In this document: positions 48,104-56,312 of the stretch, in pieces | Position numbering within the stretch: position 1 is the stretch's first letter | Layout of the letters: each line of letters opens with the position of its first letter | Assembly: GCA_029262895.1 (NCBI GenBank) | Contig: JAJCYM010000064.1 | Coordinates: forward strand, 1-64,000 | Length of the DNA: 64,000 bases | Direction of reading: 5' to 3' | Origin: Roseivirga sp. | Lineage (GTDB): Bacteria; Bacteroidota; Bacteroidia; Cytophagales; Cyclobacteriaceae | Notes under the pieces: generated by a model | The model's database searches: none | Told to the model about the DNA's origin: nothing | The model's input: the letters and a program-made list of their open reading frames with translations, nothing else | Translations under genes and position numbers: made by a program

Positions 48104-48250
48104 GATGTTAGATGTTAGATGTTAGATGTTAGATGTTAGATGTTAGATGTTAGATGTTAGATGTTAGATTTGAGATTTTAGATGTTATATGTTAGATGTT
48201 AGATGTTAGATGTTAGATGTTAGATGTTAGATGTTAGATGTTAGATGTTA
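48104..48250. repeat. Heptanucleotide tandem array GATGTTA, 21 units, directly 5' of truA
   Basis: From 48104 to 48250, 147 bp read as 21 units of 7 bp with consensus GATGTTA. Nine perfect units (48104–48166) and eight perfect units (48195–48250) flank four units, of which three are imperfect. On the truA strand the unit is TAACATC. The array ends 3 bp from the truA start codon, so it occupies the leader and promoter position. Every third unit puts TAA in each reading frame, so it is not coding. Confidence 0.95.
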
Positions 48251-48275
48251 GAGAGAAAACGTGAGGTTGAAATTT

Positions 48276-48296
48276 GGGTTTTGGGTTTTGGAATTT
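48276..48296. repeat. Short heptamer array GGGTTTT
   Basis: Two perfect GGGTTTT units and a third, GGAATTT, run in phase from 48276 to 48296, between truA and the thiolase gene, 26 bp beyond the GATGTTA array. Confidence 0.6.
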
Positions 48297-48352
48297 TGTC
48301 TCTGCTTGACAACCATCACTTCTTAAGTGATACATCTTGTTTCATACCTCAG

Positions 48353-49552
48353 CTAAAGTTTTTCAAAAATAATAGCTGCTCCCTGCCCTACTCCAATGCA
48401 CATTGTGGCTAAACCGTATTTTACGTTATCTCTTTTCTGCATTTCGTGCAAAAGGGTGGCTGAGATGCGAGTACCACTCCCTCCCAATGGATGACCTATG
48501 GCAATGGAACCTCCGTTCACATTTACTATATCCGGATTAAGTTCCAACTCCTGTACACAAGGAATGGCCTGAGCGGCAAAGGCTTCGTTGACTTCTGCCA
48601 GATCAATATCTTTTGAAGTCAACCCTGCTCTTTTTAATGCCTTTTGCGTGGCAGGGATCGGCCCTACACCCATGCAATCCGGGGTAACGCCAGCTATGGC
48701 CATCGACACCACTCGAGCCATAGGTTTTAAATCAAACTTCTTGAGCGTTTCTTCATTGACAACCAAAGATGCTGCTGCTCCATCATTGATGCCCGAAGAG
48801 TTACCTGCAGTAACAGAACCACCATCTCTAAAGACAGCCTTCAAAGAGCCCAGCTTCTCTACTGAAGAAAGCCTCGGGTGTTCGTCTTTGTCAAAATGAA
48901 TAGGGTCTGCCTTTCTTTGAGGTATGGAAATGGGTACAATTTCATTATTGAATTTGCCAGCTTCATGTGCCGCCAGGTACTTCAATTGTGTATTATGTGC
49001 AAATTCATCCTGTGCTTCGCGCGAGACTTTCCATTGCTCAGCAACATTTTCGGCCGTTTCTCCCATGGCATAGGGGTAATACATTTCTGCCAGCTTAGGA
49101 TTGGTAAACCTCCAACCAATAGTCGTGTCATGCACATTGGTGGCTCTGCCAAAAGCTGTTTCAGATTTGCCCTGCACAAAGGGTGCCCGTGTCATGCTTT
49201 CCACACCACCGGCTATGTAAGCCTGACCTTCATTAATCATCAAAGCTCTGGAAGCATCCATGATGGACTGTAGCCCTGAAGCACACAGCCGATTGACAGT
49301 CACTCCCCCTGTTTCAATGGGTAGACCTGCCATGAGTAAAGCCATCCGTGCTACATTTCGGTTGTCTTCTCCGGCCTGATTAGCAGCACCGAAAACCACA
49401 TCTTCTATAATGGATGGATCAACGCCACTATTTCTTGCCATGAGTGCTTTGATCACATGTGCGGCTAAATCATCCGGACGAACCGAAGCCAAGGTGCCTC
49501 CAAATTTTCCAATTGGTGTTCTTACGATATCGACTATATACGCGGTTTGCAT
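48353..49552 (-). CDS. Acetyl-CoA C-acyltransferase (thiolase)
   Basis: The 399-residue enzyme cleaves 3-ketoacyl-CoA or forms acetoacetyl-CoA-type products. The acyl-binding cysteine lies in VNRLCASGLQS (about 85–95). The histidine motif is IAIGHPLGGSGTR (about 350–362), and the second cysteine is in ATMCIGVGQGAA (about 383–394). NEAFAAQ is also conserved. The GWRFTNP and MGETAEN segments resemble 3-oxoadipyl-CoA-type thiolases, but the exact substrate cannot be fixed. It starts at ATG 49550–49552, with a heptamer array beginning 5 bp upstream. It stands alone, without a fatty acid oxidation partner gene. Confidence 0.9.
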   Translation of the reverse strand: MQTAYIVDIVRTPIGKFGGTLASVRPDDLAAHVIKALMARNSGVDPSIIEDVVFGAANQAGEDNRNVARMALLMAGLPIETGGVTVNRLCASGLQSIMDASRALMINEGQAYIAGGVESMTRAPFVQGKSETAFGRATNVHDTTIGWRFTNPKLAEMYYPYAMGETAENVAEQWKVSREAQDEFAHNTQLKYLAAHEAGKFNNEIVPISIPQRKADPIHFDKDEHPRLSSVEKLGSLKAVFRDGGSVTAGNSSGINDGAAASLVVNEETLKKFDLKPMARVVSMAIAGVTPDCMGVGPIPATQKALKRAGLTSKDIDLAEVNEAFAAQAIPCVQELELNPDIVNVNGGSIAIGHPLGGSGTRISATLLHEMQKRDNVKYGLATMCIGVGQGAAIIFEKL

Positions 49553-49557
49553 TTGCT

Positions 49558-49634
49558 GATTTTAGATTGACGATTTGCGAGATACGAATTAAGGATTCTG
49601 AGATACGAAGTAAGAGGTATGAAGTAAGAAGTAA
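49558..49634. repeat. Degenerate heptamer array 5' of the thiolase gene
   Basis: Eleven consecutive 7-bp units can be read from 49558 to 49634, ten starting GA and one GG (for example GAGATAC twice, GAAGTAA three times, GATTTTA, GAATTAA, GAGGTAT). Period seven is kept without slips. On the thiolase strand it starts 5 bp before the ATG, as in truA. Confidence 0.7.
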
Positions 49635-50068
49635 AAAAACTTTGACGATTATTTCCAAGTTTCGTGCAAGCGATAAATTTTCGCTGCCAGTTCCTCATAT
49701 CTCTGATAGAGCGACTCGAACAGAGAAACGAGCATTGTGAGTCACTCTTTTTTTGCTAAGCAGAAACATCTTTTGTTTAAGTCTCATCCATGTGAATAAC
49801 ATATTCCAGGCATAAAATTCCAAAACTTGAAATTTAAAACCTTTTCAACCACAGATAGATTCTTCGTGCCTCAGAATAGGAAAACCAGCTTTGTACGTTA
49901 ACCTTTCTTTTGCTGAGGAACGAAGCACCTCAGCAAAACCATATCTCTTATTTCATACTTCTTATGTCAATACACTAAGAGCAGTCGTTTAACATAAATC
50001 GTAAATCAAAAATCTATCATCGTAAATCCATTCAATTATATTTGCAGCATTAAAAGAGTGAAGCGATT
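49635..50068. other. Intergenic region before the DUF4293 gene, with one strong hairpin
   Basis: TTTTGCTGAGG (49908–49918) and CCTCAGCAAAA (49928–49938) are perfectly inverted over 11 bp with a 9-nt loop. No T-run follows on either strand. No gene is supported. The end of the region carries the DUF4293 promoter. Confidence 0.5.
50037..50044 (+). promoter_or_regulatory. -7 promoter element for the DUF4293 gene
   Basis: TATATTTG is an exact TAnnTTTG match, 24 bp before the ATG at 50069. A -33 TTG is not seen at the normal distance. Confidence 0.45.
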
Positions 50069-50557
50069 ATGATACAAAGAATACAGTCTCTATTTCTACT
50101 GGGCATAGCGGTTTGTCTGGCTATGATATTATTTTTTCCAATTTGGTCCGAAGTCAATCAGGACAACACCCAGCAAATTGTTTTCACCGCTTTTAAGATG
50201 GACACCGTGGCTCTACCATATGATGAAAGTGTCCCTCCGTTGAGTTCGCAATCCACTATTTATATTGGCATTTTGGCCATCGTAGGTGTACTTATAGCCT
50301 TGTACTCTGTTTTTCAATTCAAAAACCGATTGACCCAAATGAAGTTGGGCGCTTTAAATTCATTAGTAATGGCGGCTACACTTGGCTTGTCCTACTATAA
50401 TATCTATCAATTTGAGACTGTAATAAGTCCACAAACTCAAGGTGCATTTTTGATTGGCTTTTTTATGCCGGTTGGCGCTATGATCCTCAATATGGCCTCC
50501 AACCGTTTTATCCGAAAGGATGAAAAGCTAGTGAAGTCTGTAGATCGGATTAGATAG
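50069..50557 (+). CDS. DUF4293-type four-helix membrane protein
   Basis: The 162-residue protein starts MIQRIQSLFLLGIAVCLAMI, the usual start of the Bacteroidota DUF4293 family ('MIQRIQSlyLl'). Four hydrophobic segments lie at about 8–27, 67–87, 96–114 and 127–147. A periplasmic loop holds about 28–65, and the C-terminus is basic (RKDEKLVKSVDRIR). The function is unknown. It converges with the FKBP gene (13 bp between stops). Confidence 0.82.
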   Translation: MIQRIQSLFLLGIAVCLAMILFFPIWSEVNQDNTQQIVFTAFKMDTVALPYDESVPPLSSQSTIYIGILAIVGVLIALYSVFQFKNRLTQMKLGALNSLVMAATLGLSYYNIYQFETVISPQTQGAFLIGFFMPVGAMILNMASNRFIRKDEKLVKSVDRIR

Positions 50558-50569
50558 CGATAAAACGCA

Positions 50570-51088
50570 TCAATTCTCAATCTCCACAAGCTCGATAGTA
50601 AACAAAAGACTGGCATTTGGTGGTATATTTGCAGTGCCTCTGTTTTCGTATGCCAATACAGAGGGAATTAAGAATGTGCCACTCCCACCTTCAGTCAACA
50701 GACGGGTGCCAAGGTCAAAACCTTGAATAACCGTACCACCCCCTATTACAAATTCAAATGGTACATAGGCCCTTTGGCTATTGAAAGCGTTGTTGTCTCT
50801 TGCAGTTTGCTCAATGCTGGTATCAATAAAAGTCCCGTCAAAAAGAAAGACTTCATAGTTCACAAATACCCGTTCGCCAATCTTTGGCGCAACACCGTTT
50901 CCTACATTATCAATAATATATCGAACACCGGAATCATCAACCTCAGCAGTGAGGTTATTGGCATTCAGGTATTCGTTGATTGCCGTAATATCAATTTCAA
51001 ATTGAGCAAAAGGGTCGAAAGGATCCTCTTGTTTTGAACACGCAAAACTTGCGATGATGAATAATGCAATAAAACCTCTCTTGATCAT
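50570..51088 (-). CDS. Lipoprotein FKBP-type peptidyl-prolyl isomerase
   Basis: The protein starts at ATG 51086–51088, giving a lipoprotein signal peptide (MIKRGFIALFIIASFACS, lipobox FACS); the in-frame start at 51109 would put seven residues before it and is less likely. A linker with ITAINEYLNANNLTAEVDD precedes the FKBP domain (about 75–170): VFVNYEVFLFDGTFIDTS, VPFEFVIGGGTVIQGFDLG and IPPNASLLFTIELVEI. The domain contains the usual 'FxxGxGxVIxGxxxG' and the hydrophobic pocket residues, but the order of the aromatic residues should be checked for activity. It is a proline isomerase or chaperone in the envelope, and a single gene. Confidence 0.88.
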   Translation of the reverse strand: MIKRGFIALFIIASFACSKQEDPFDPFAQFEIDITAINEYLNANNLTAEVDDSGVRYIIDNVGNGVAPKIGERVFVNYEVFLFDGTFIDTSIEQTARDNNAFNSQRAYVPFEFVIGGGTVIQGFDLGTRLLTEGGSGTFLIPSVLAYENRGTANIPPNASLLFTIELVEIEN

Positions 51089-51167
51089 AATCTCTTTTTT
51101 ACAATACAATTGTAAGTCCTATTTCCCTCAGTAGAAAGATGTTCCCAGTTAAAAATGGTTAAGGGGT

Positions 51168-51755
51168 TTAATGCAAGGCAGAACGAATAGGAAGGTTGCT
51201 GACAATCTCAGCCTCTTTGTGCATAAGCTCGTCCAACTTGGCATAGACCATATCTTCCGGAAAATAGTGTAAAGCCAGCTTTGCATAGATGTTGCCATGT
51301 TTGGCCTCAGAAATCCAGAGTTCTTTATAAAATCTCTTGAGGTCTGCATCCTCAATGTTGTCAGCCACTAATTTGAAGCGTTCACAACCTCTACATTCTA
51401 TCACTGAGCCCAGCAGCAATCGAATCAGAAATCTTGAATCAGTCGAGCCCCCCTTTGCTTCCTCCATAAGCTGAAGGATATACAAATCAGGTTCCATTTT
51501 GGCGGGCAATGGCACTCCTTTTTTCTTCATTATATCATATACCTGTTGAAAGTGCTCTAGTTCCTCTAGTGCCGTCTCAATCATATCTGGAATTATCAAT
51601 TCCCGATCAGGGTATTTGGCAATCAAGCTCATGGCCATTGCCGATGCCTTTCTTTCACAGTCGGCATGGTCCTGAAGAAAAGTACCAAAGTCTGACATCA
51701 CCGCATCTATCCAGGCTTGCGGAGAGGCAGTAAGTACTTCGATGGAATGTTTCAT
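51168..51755 (-). CDS. miaE: tRNA-(2-methylthio-N6-isopentenyl-adenosine) hydroxylase-like protein MiaE
   Basis: The 195-residue helical protein has the ferritin-like di-iron motifs of MiaE: DHADCERKASAMAM (about 29–42), TALEELEHFQQVY (about 61–73, E-x-x-E-x-x-H), CRGCERFKLVAD (about 121–132) and SEAKHGNIYAKLAL (about 151–164, E-x-x-H). The enzyme hydroxylates the isopentenyl group of modified A37 in tRNAs and needs oxygen. The ATG is at 51753–51755. A weak heptamer pattern lies directly upstream (51764–51798). It diverges from the glycosyltransferase gene. Confidence 0.9.
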   Translation of the reverse strand: MKHSIEVLTASPQAWIDAVMSDFGTFLQDHADCERKASAMAMSLIAKYPDRELIIPDMIETALEELEHFQQVYDIMKKKGVPLPAKMEPDLYILQLMEEAKGGSTDSRFLIRLLLGSVIECRGCERFKLVADNIEDADLKRFYKELWISEAKHGNIYAKLALHYFPEDMVYAKLDELMHKEAEIVSNLPIRSALH

Positions 51756-51803
51756 GGTAGCACAATTAGGATATTAGGCAATCTGGGTATTAGGTTTGTT
51801 GCT

Positions 51804-53072
51804 GTGTCAATCTCCCAAAGATATATAGAAAACTACTTTAAGCGTTTTGCTTCTCCCCAATCCCTCCTGAAAGAAGCGTTTGATCCAGAATGCAAGATGA
51901 TCATTGTGATTCCCTGCTACGATGAGCCGGATTTGATTGGGACACTAGAGTCATTGCTGAATTGCGATCCACTGTCATATTCAGTTGAAGTAATTGTAGT
52001 GGTGAACGAGGAGGCTGGAAGCCAGAAATCGGAAGCTGGAAGTCAGAACCGCAAGACGCTTCAGGACTTTAAGCTGTGGAAAAACCAACTTGAAACTCTA
52101 AACTTTAAACATAGCACAGTTTCATGTTTAAAGTTTAAAGTTTTAGAGGCTTTCGATATGCCTGCAAAAACAGCCGGTGTAGGCCTGGCTCGAAAGATTG
52201 GGATGGATGAAGCTTTGAAACGATTCGTTTCTATCGATTTTGATGGAGCTATTGTTTGCCTGGATGCCGATTGCAGGGTTTCCAAAAGCTATTTAACCGC
52301 AATCGATGAACAGTTCGTGAATTCAGATGCCGGAATTGGTGAAATGCACTTTGAACATCCGTTTGAAGATGAAACCAATACTGCGCTAAAGGAGGGGATC
52401 ATCAACTACGAACTCTTTCTCCGTTACTATGTCGAGGGGCTGAGGCAGGCGCAATTCCCAAATGCGATTCACACCATAGGTTCGTGTATGCTGGCAAAAG
52501 CTTCTACCTACGCCAAGCATGGCGGCATGAACAAGCGAAAGGCGGGAGAGGACTTTTATTTCTTGCACAAGATTATTCCCCATGAGAAATTCGTGACCGT
52601 TAACAATGGAACTGTTTACCCCTCCTGCAGAACTTCTTATAGAGTACCATTCGGAACGGGTAAGGCTCAAAACGATTGGCTCAACAAACTGGACAAGACT
52701 TTCTCTACCTACGATCCTCAGGTTTTTGAAGATTTGAAAAAAATCAATTTATCAATCGAGGACTTGTTCCATTTGGATTTTGAACAATGGGTAGCCACCA
52801 TGCCAATTTCGGTCAGCCGCTTTTTTGAAGCTTTTAGCTATCCAAAAAAAGTAGCCCTAATTAAATCCAACACCAAGACCCTAGAGCAATTCACCAAGCA
52901 GTTCTATATCTGGTTTGACGGGTTTATATGCTTGAAATTTGTGCATTTTGCCAGGGACAATTTTTATGAGAATGTTCCTTTGAAAGAGGCGGCCAAGCAA
53001 TTAATTGAATCTAAAGGAATGGGAGTCACTGAATTACTACATAAATACAGAACCATAGACTTGGCAACCTGA
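51804..53072 (+). CDS. Glycosyltransferase family 2 protein with an in-frame repeat insertion
   Basis: A GT2 fold is seen: MIIVIPCYDEPDLIGTLESLL (nucleotide-sugar loop split over strand and helix), ARKIGMDEAL, then VCLDADCRVSKSYL with the D-x-D metal motif, and later KRKAGEDFYFLHKI, which holds an E-D acceptor-base pair. The N-terminal reading frame extends upstream into miaE; I prefer GTG 51804 because upstream codons are in heptamer-like sequence and homologues begin near 'IENYF'. Between the first strand block and ARKIGMDEAL is an insertion of about 45 residues, made of six 7-bp units (52013–52054) and a palindrome (52096–52148). Acceptor and donor are unknown. Confidence 0.78.
   Translation: MSISQRYIENYFKRFASPQSLLKEAFDPECKMIIVIPCYDEPDLIGTLESLLNCDPLSYSVEVIVVVNEEAGSQKSEAGSQNRKTLQDFKLWKNQLETLNFKHSTVSCLKFKVLEAFDMPAKTAGVGLARKIGMDEALKRFVSIDFDGAIVCLDADCRVSKSYLTAIDEQFVNSDAGIGEMHFEHPFEDETNTALKEGIINYELFLRYYVEGLRQAQFPNAIHTIGSCMLAKASTYAKHGGMNKRKAGEDFYFLHKIIPHEKFVTVNNGTVYPSCRTSYRVPFGTGKAQNDWLNKLDKTFSTYDPQVFEDLKKINLSIEDLFHLDFEQWVATMPISVSRFFEAFSYPKKVALIKSNTKTLEQFTKQFYIWFDGFICLKFVHFARDNFYENVPLKEAAKQLIESKGMGVTELLHKYRTIDLAT
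52013..52148. repeat. Heptamer array and palindrome inside the glycosyltransferase gene
   Basis: Six in-phase 7-bp units (GGCTGGA, AGCCAGA, AATCGGA, AGCTGGA, AGTCAGA, ACCGCAA) span 52013–52054; 42 bp keeps the reading frame. Then TAAACTTTAAACAT (52099–52112) and ATGTTTAAAGTTTA (52124–52137) form a perfect 14-bp inverted repeat, and the following bases continue the period seven to 52148. Confidence 0.6.
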
Positions 53073-53200
53073 CCATTGGTCTGACAACAAGCAGATATTC
53101 CTTGTCAAATTGCTATTCAAAATGACATCCTGTCACTTTTATTTAAGTGGTATACCTTTTGTCAGAAGCTGCACAGATTAAAAAAACTGACAGAATAGCT

Positions 53201-55096
53201 ATGCAAGAAAAGGGAACCATTTCCATCCACACCGAGAACATCTTTCCTATAATTAAGAAGTTCTTGTACTCAGATCACGAGATATTCCTTAGGGAACTGA
53301 TAGCCAACGCGGTAGATGCCACTCAGAAAATAAGAAGACTTTCTTCTCTTGGAGAGTATAGTGGTGAACTTGGTGAAACTCGTGTTGAAGTAAGCTTTGA
53401 CGAGAAGAAAAAGACCATTACTATCAGTGATAGCGGTCTTGGTATGACTGCCGAAGAGATCAAAAAGTACATCAATCAAATTGCTTTCTCAGGTGCAACA
53501 GAGTTCGTTGAGAAATTCAAAGATGCTGAGGATGCCAAAGACATCATAGGTAAGTTTGGGTTGGGCTTCTATTCAGCCTTTATGGTGGCTGATAATGTTG
53601 AAATCGACACCTTGTCTTATCAGGAAGGTGCTGAGGCTGCTAATTGGATATGTGATGGTAGCACTGAATTTGAAATCAAAGAAGGTACGAGAAAGGAACG
53701 AGGAACTACCATCACTCTGCACATCAACAAGGATTCAAAAGAATTTCTTAATCAGCAGAGAATTCAAGGCATTCTGGATAAATACGCCAAATTCCTCCCT
53801 GTTGAAATCAAATTCGGGGAGAAGGACGAATCTGTCGAAGATGGTGAGGATAAAGATGGCAAGCCGAAGCAGAAGACCATTAAGGTTGATAACATCATCA
53901 ACAACACAAGTCCGCTATGGACAAAGTCTCCTACAGACCTTAAGGATGAAGACTATCTGGCTTTTTACAAAGAGCTTTATCCGTTTTCAGAAGATCCTCT
54001 ATTCTGGATTCATCTGAATGTGGATTACCCTTTTGAACTGACCGGAATACTCTATTTCCCGAAAATCAAAAACGATTTTGAGGTCCAGAAAAACAAAATT
54101 CAGCTCTACTCTCGTCAGGTGTTTATTACGGATGAGGTTAAAGATGTGGTGCCGGAATTTTTGATGATGCTACATGGTGTAATTGATTCTCCTGACATTC
54201 CGTTAAACGTTTCAAGAAGTTACTTGCAATCTGACGGTAATGTGAAAAAAATCAACTCTTATATTACCAAAAAGGTAGCTGAAAAACTTGGTCAATTATT
54301 TAAGAAAGAGAGAGAATCATACGAAAGCAAATGGGATGATATCGGCCTTTTTGTAAAGTATGGGATGATCTCTGAAGAGAAATTTTATGACAAGGCTAAA
54401 GATTTTGCCTTAGTGAAAAATACTGAGGGCAAGTACTTCACACTGGATGAGTATACCAGCCATATAGCGACTAATCAAACGGATAAAGACGAAAACAAGG
54501 TTTGGCTATACAGCACAGATGTTGCACAGCAGGATGCCTTTATTTCAGCAGCCAATGATAAGGCATATGATGTAATCGTATTTGATTCACCTATCGACAG
54601 CCACTTTATCAACAACATCGAGCAAAAACTTGAGAAAACTCAAATCAAGCGAGTAGATTCTGAAAACGTGGACAAGCTCATCGATAAAGATGAGACCAAA
54701 GAACTGGTGCTGTCTGATGAAGAAAAGGAAAAGGTCAAAGGGATTTTTGACAATGCCATTGGCGATCAAAATTTCACTGTAGCGGTAGAACCATTGGCGC
54801 CTGAAGATGCTCCTGTAACCGTGACCATGCCTGAGTTTATGAGAAGAATGAAGGACATGCAAGCTACCGGAGGAGGTGGAGGTTTTAATATGTTCGGGTC
54901 AATGCCCGACAACTACAATGTTACCGTCAATGGTAACCATAAGCTTGCCGCCAAAATTCTTAAATCAAGAGGAGATGACAGAAAAGAGGGTTTTGCAAAG
55001 CAAGCCTTTCATTTGGCAATGCTCTCTCAAGGTTTACTCACAGGTAAAGACCTGACCGAGTTTATCAAGCGCAGCACAGAGATACTGGGCGAGTAA
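53201..55096 (+). CDS. htpG: Molecular chaperone HtpG (Hsp90)
   Basis: The 631-residue protein starts at ATG 53201 (MQEKGTISIHTENIFP), as in known HtpG; an in-frame GTG at 53147 would add 18 residues and is rejected. The GHKL ATPase motifs are visible: FLRELIANAVDATQKI (about 28–43, catalytic glutamate and asparagine), DSGLGMTAEEI and GKFGLGFYSAFMVA. The middle domain (about 235–450) and the C-terminal dimerisation domain (about 520–631) follow. An acidic charged linker (EKDESVEDGEDKDGKPKQK) is present. It assists folding of proteins in heat or oxidative stress. A strong terminator follows the stop. Confidence 0.96.
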   Translation: MQEKGTISIHTENIFPIIKKFLYSDHEIFLRELIANAVDATQKIRRLSSLGEYSGELGETRVEVSFDEKKKTITISDSGLGMTAEEIKKYINQIAFSGATEFVEKFKDAEDAKDIIGKFGLGFYSAFMVADNVEIDTLSYQEGAEAANWICDGSTEFEIKEGTRKERGTTITLHINKDSKEFLNQQRIQGILDKYAKFLPVEIKFGEKDESVEDGEDKDGKPKQKTIKVDNIINNTSPLWTKSPTDLKDEDYLAFYKELYPFSEDPLFWIHLNVDYPFELTGILYFPKIKNDFEVQKNKIQLYSRQVFITDEVKDVVPEFLMMLHGVIDSPDIPLNVSRSYLQSDGNVKKINSYITKKVAEKLGQLFKKERESYESKWDDIGLFVKYGMISEEKFYDKAKDFALVKNTEGKYFTLDEYTSHIATNQTDKDENKVWLYSTDVAQQDAFISAANDKAYDVIVFDSPIDSHFINNIEQKLEKTQIKRVDSENVDKLIDKDETKELVLSDEEKEKVKGIFDNAIGDQNFTVAVEPLAPEDAPVTVTMPEFMRRMKDMQATGGGGGFNMFGSMPDNYNVTVNGNHKLAAKILKSRGDDRKEGFAKQAFHLAMLSQGLLTGKDLTEFIKRSTEILGE

Positions 55097-55116
55097 CAAG
55101 GACAATTCGACCTCAA

Positions 55117-55151
55117 AATGCCACGTTTCAAAAGAGACGTGGCATTTTTTT
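55117..55151 (+). terminator. Intrinsic terminator of htpG
   Basis: AATGCCACGTTTC (55117–55129) and GAGACGTGGCATT (55134–55146) form a 13-bp stem (one G-T pair) with loop AAAA, followed by a T-run to 55151. It lies 20 bp past the htpG stop. Confidence 0.9.
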
Positions 55152-55194
55152 GTTAGATTAATCCCGGATACTTCAAAATTCGATTGGAGAAGCT

Positions 55195-56163
55195 ATGAAA
55201 TATGCACTCACCATTCTTTTGGCCATTATAGCCTTAGGGCTTCAGGCACAAACTATGTCCAAGGTGGTTGTTCGCCAAGAAGGATATAAGGAAAACCATG
55301 GACTCCGGGTTGTTATTGGCAATAAGACCATCGATTCGAATAGCACCGGTGAATTACTTCTGGAAAAAGAAATTGACCTGACTGAACCGGTATTTGGAAT
55401 GGTTGTTCAAAAGAACAGCAAGTATTCGGGTTTCTGGATAGAAGCAGGTGCTTCAGAAGTGATAGTGAAGAAAAAGGGCTTTCCTCAAAGTTTGAAGGTA
55501 GATGGCTCAATAAGTCATGGAATCTACCACAGCATTAATCATTCTCCGGACAATGATACTTTTATTAGGAACTTTCTAATCAACAAAGAGCATCCCATTG
55601 CCCTGGATTTACTCAACTCCATGGTCAAGTTCAATTACTTTGGAAAAGAAGAGTTGGAAGAATTGTATATGGCAGTTTCTGTTGAAAATAGAAGTGTTTT
55701 AAAGGAAGTTAAAGCCTATATAAACACTTTTGGAATTGCCAAGATAATAGCCGGGCGTGAGGTTTTGGACTTTGTTGCTGCTGACGAGAATGGCACTTCG
55801 TTCGACACCAAAGACTATCGAGGCAAGTATTTGTTGTTAGATTTTGCAGCCACGGGTTGTGGTCCATGCTGGGTAGGCTATCCAGGAATGATCAAGGAGG
55901 TGGCGAAATATGATAATTTACAAGTGGTCACCTACAATCAAGATGATGAAATAGCTACCTGGAATGAGATTGCAAACAAGCAGAACATTGAGCTTGACTG
56001 GCCTGTGCTATGGCATGGTGAAAACAAAGAGGAGGTCTTTCAGCTATATGATGTAAATGGTTGGCCATTGCATTTCCTAATCTCTCCTGAAGGGAAGGTT
56101 CTGGTGTCATGGTATGGTTCTGGAAACCGGCTCGCCAATTTTCTAGAGAAGTTTATTAAATAA
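55195..56163 (+). CDS. TlpA/AhpC-type thioredoxin-fold thiol-disulfide oxidoreductase, secreted
   Basis: The 322-residue protein has a signal peptide (about 1–19), an N-terminal domain (about 20–185) resembling the DUF4369-type beta domain of Bacteroidota thioredoxin proteins, and a thioredoxin domain (about 185–322) with the redox motif DFAATGCGPCW (about 218–228, C-x-x-C = CGPC). The later VNGWPLHFLISPEGKV contains the cis-proline region. It probably reduces or oxidises periplasmic thiols, for example in cytochrome c maturation. It is 99 bp from the htpG stop but separated by the terminator, so it has its own promoter. Confidence 0.85.
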   Translation: MKYALTILLAIIALGLQAQTMSKVVVRQEGYKENHGLRVVIGNKTIDSNSTGELLLEKEIDLTEPVFGMVVQKNSKYSGFWIEAGASEVIVKKKGFPQSLKVDGSISHGIYHSINHSPDNDTFIRNFLINKEHPIALDLLNSMVKFNYFGKEELEELYMAVSVENRSVLKEVKAYINTFGIAKIIAGREVLDFVAADENGTSFDTKDYRGKYLLLDFAATGCGPCWVGYPGMIKEVAKYDNLQVVTYNQDDEIATWNEIANKQNIELDWPVLWHGENKEEVFQLYDVNGWPLHFLISPEGKVLVSWYGSGNRLANFLEKFIK

Positions 56164-56312
56164 GACGTTCGCTAGCGAACACTACTGTTCTTCACGGAAC
56201 AGAAATAACAAATTTCAATTCGCAAATCACCCAATAGCGTCAGTATTCAAGGGTTTTCTTTTGGCATTGCTTTTGGAATGAATTTCGTTCAAATACTTAA
56301 ATTGAATCCGTT

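Noticed and set aside
48104-48250. Possible CRISPR array
   Set aside because: The unit is only 7 bp, without spacers, and no cas genes are near.
53556-54017. 153-codon frame within htpG
   Set aside because: It overlaps htpG in another frame; htpG motifs are intact.
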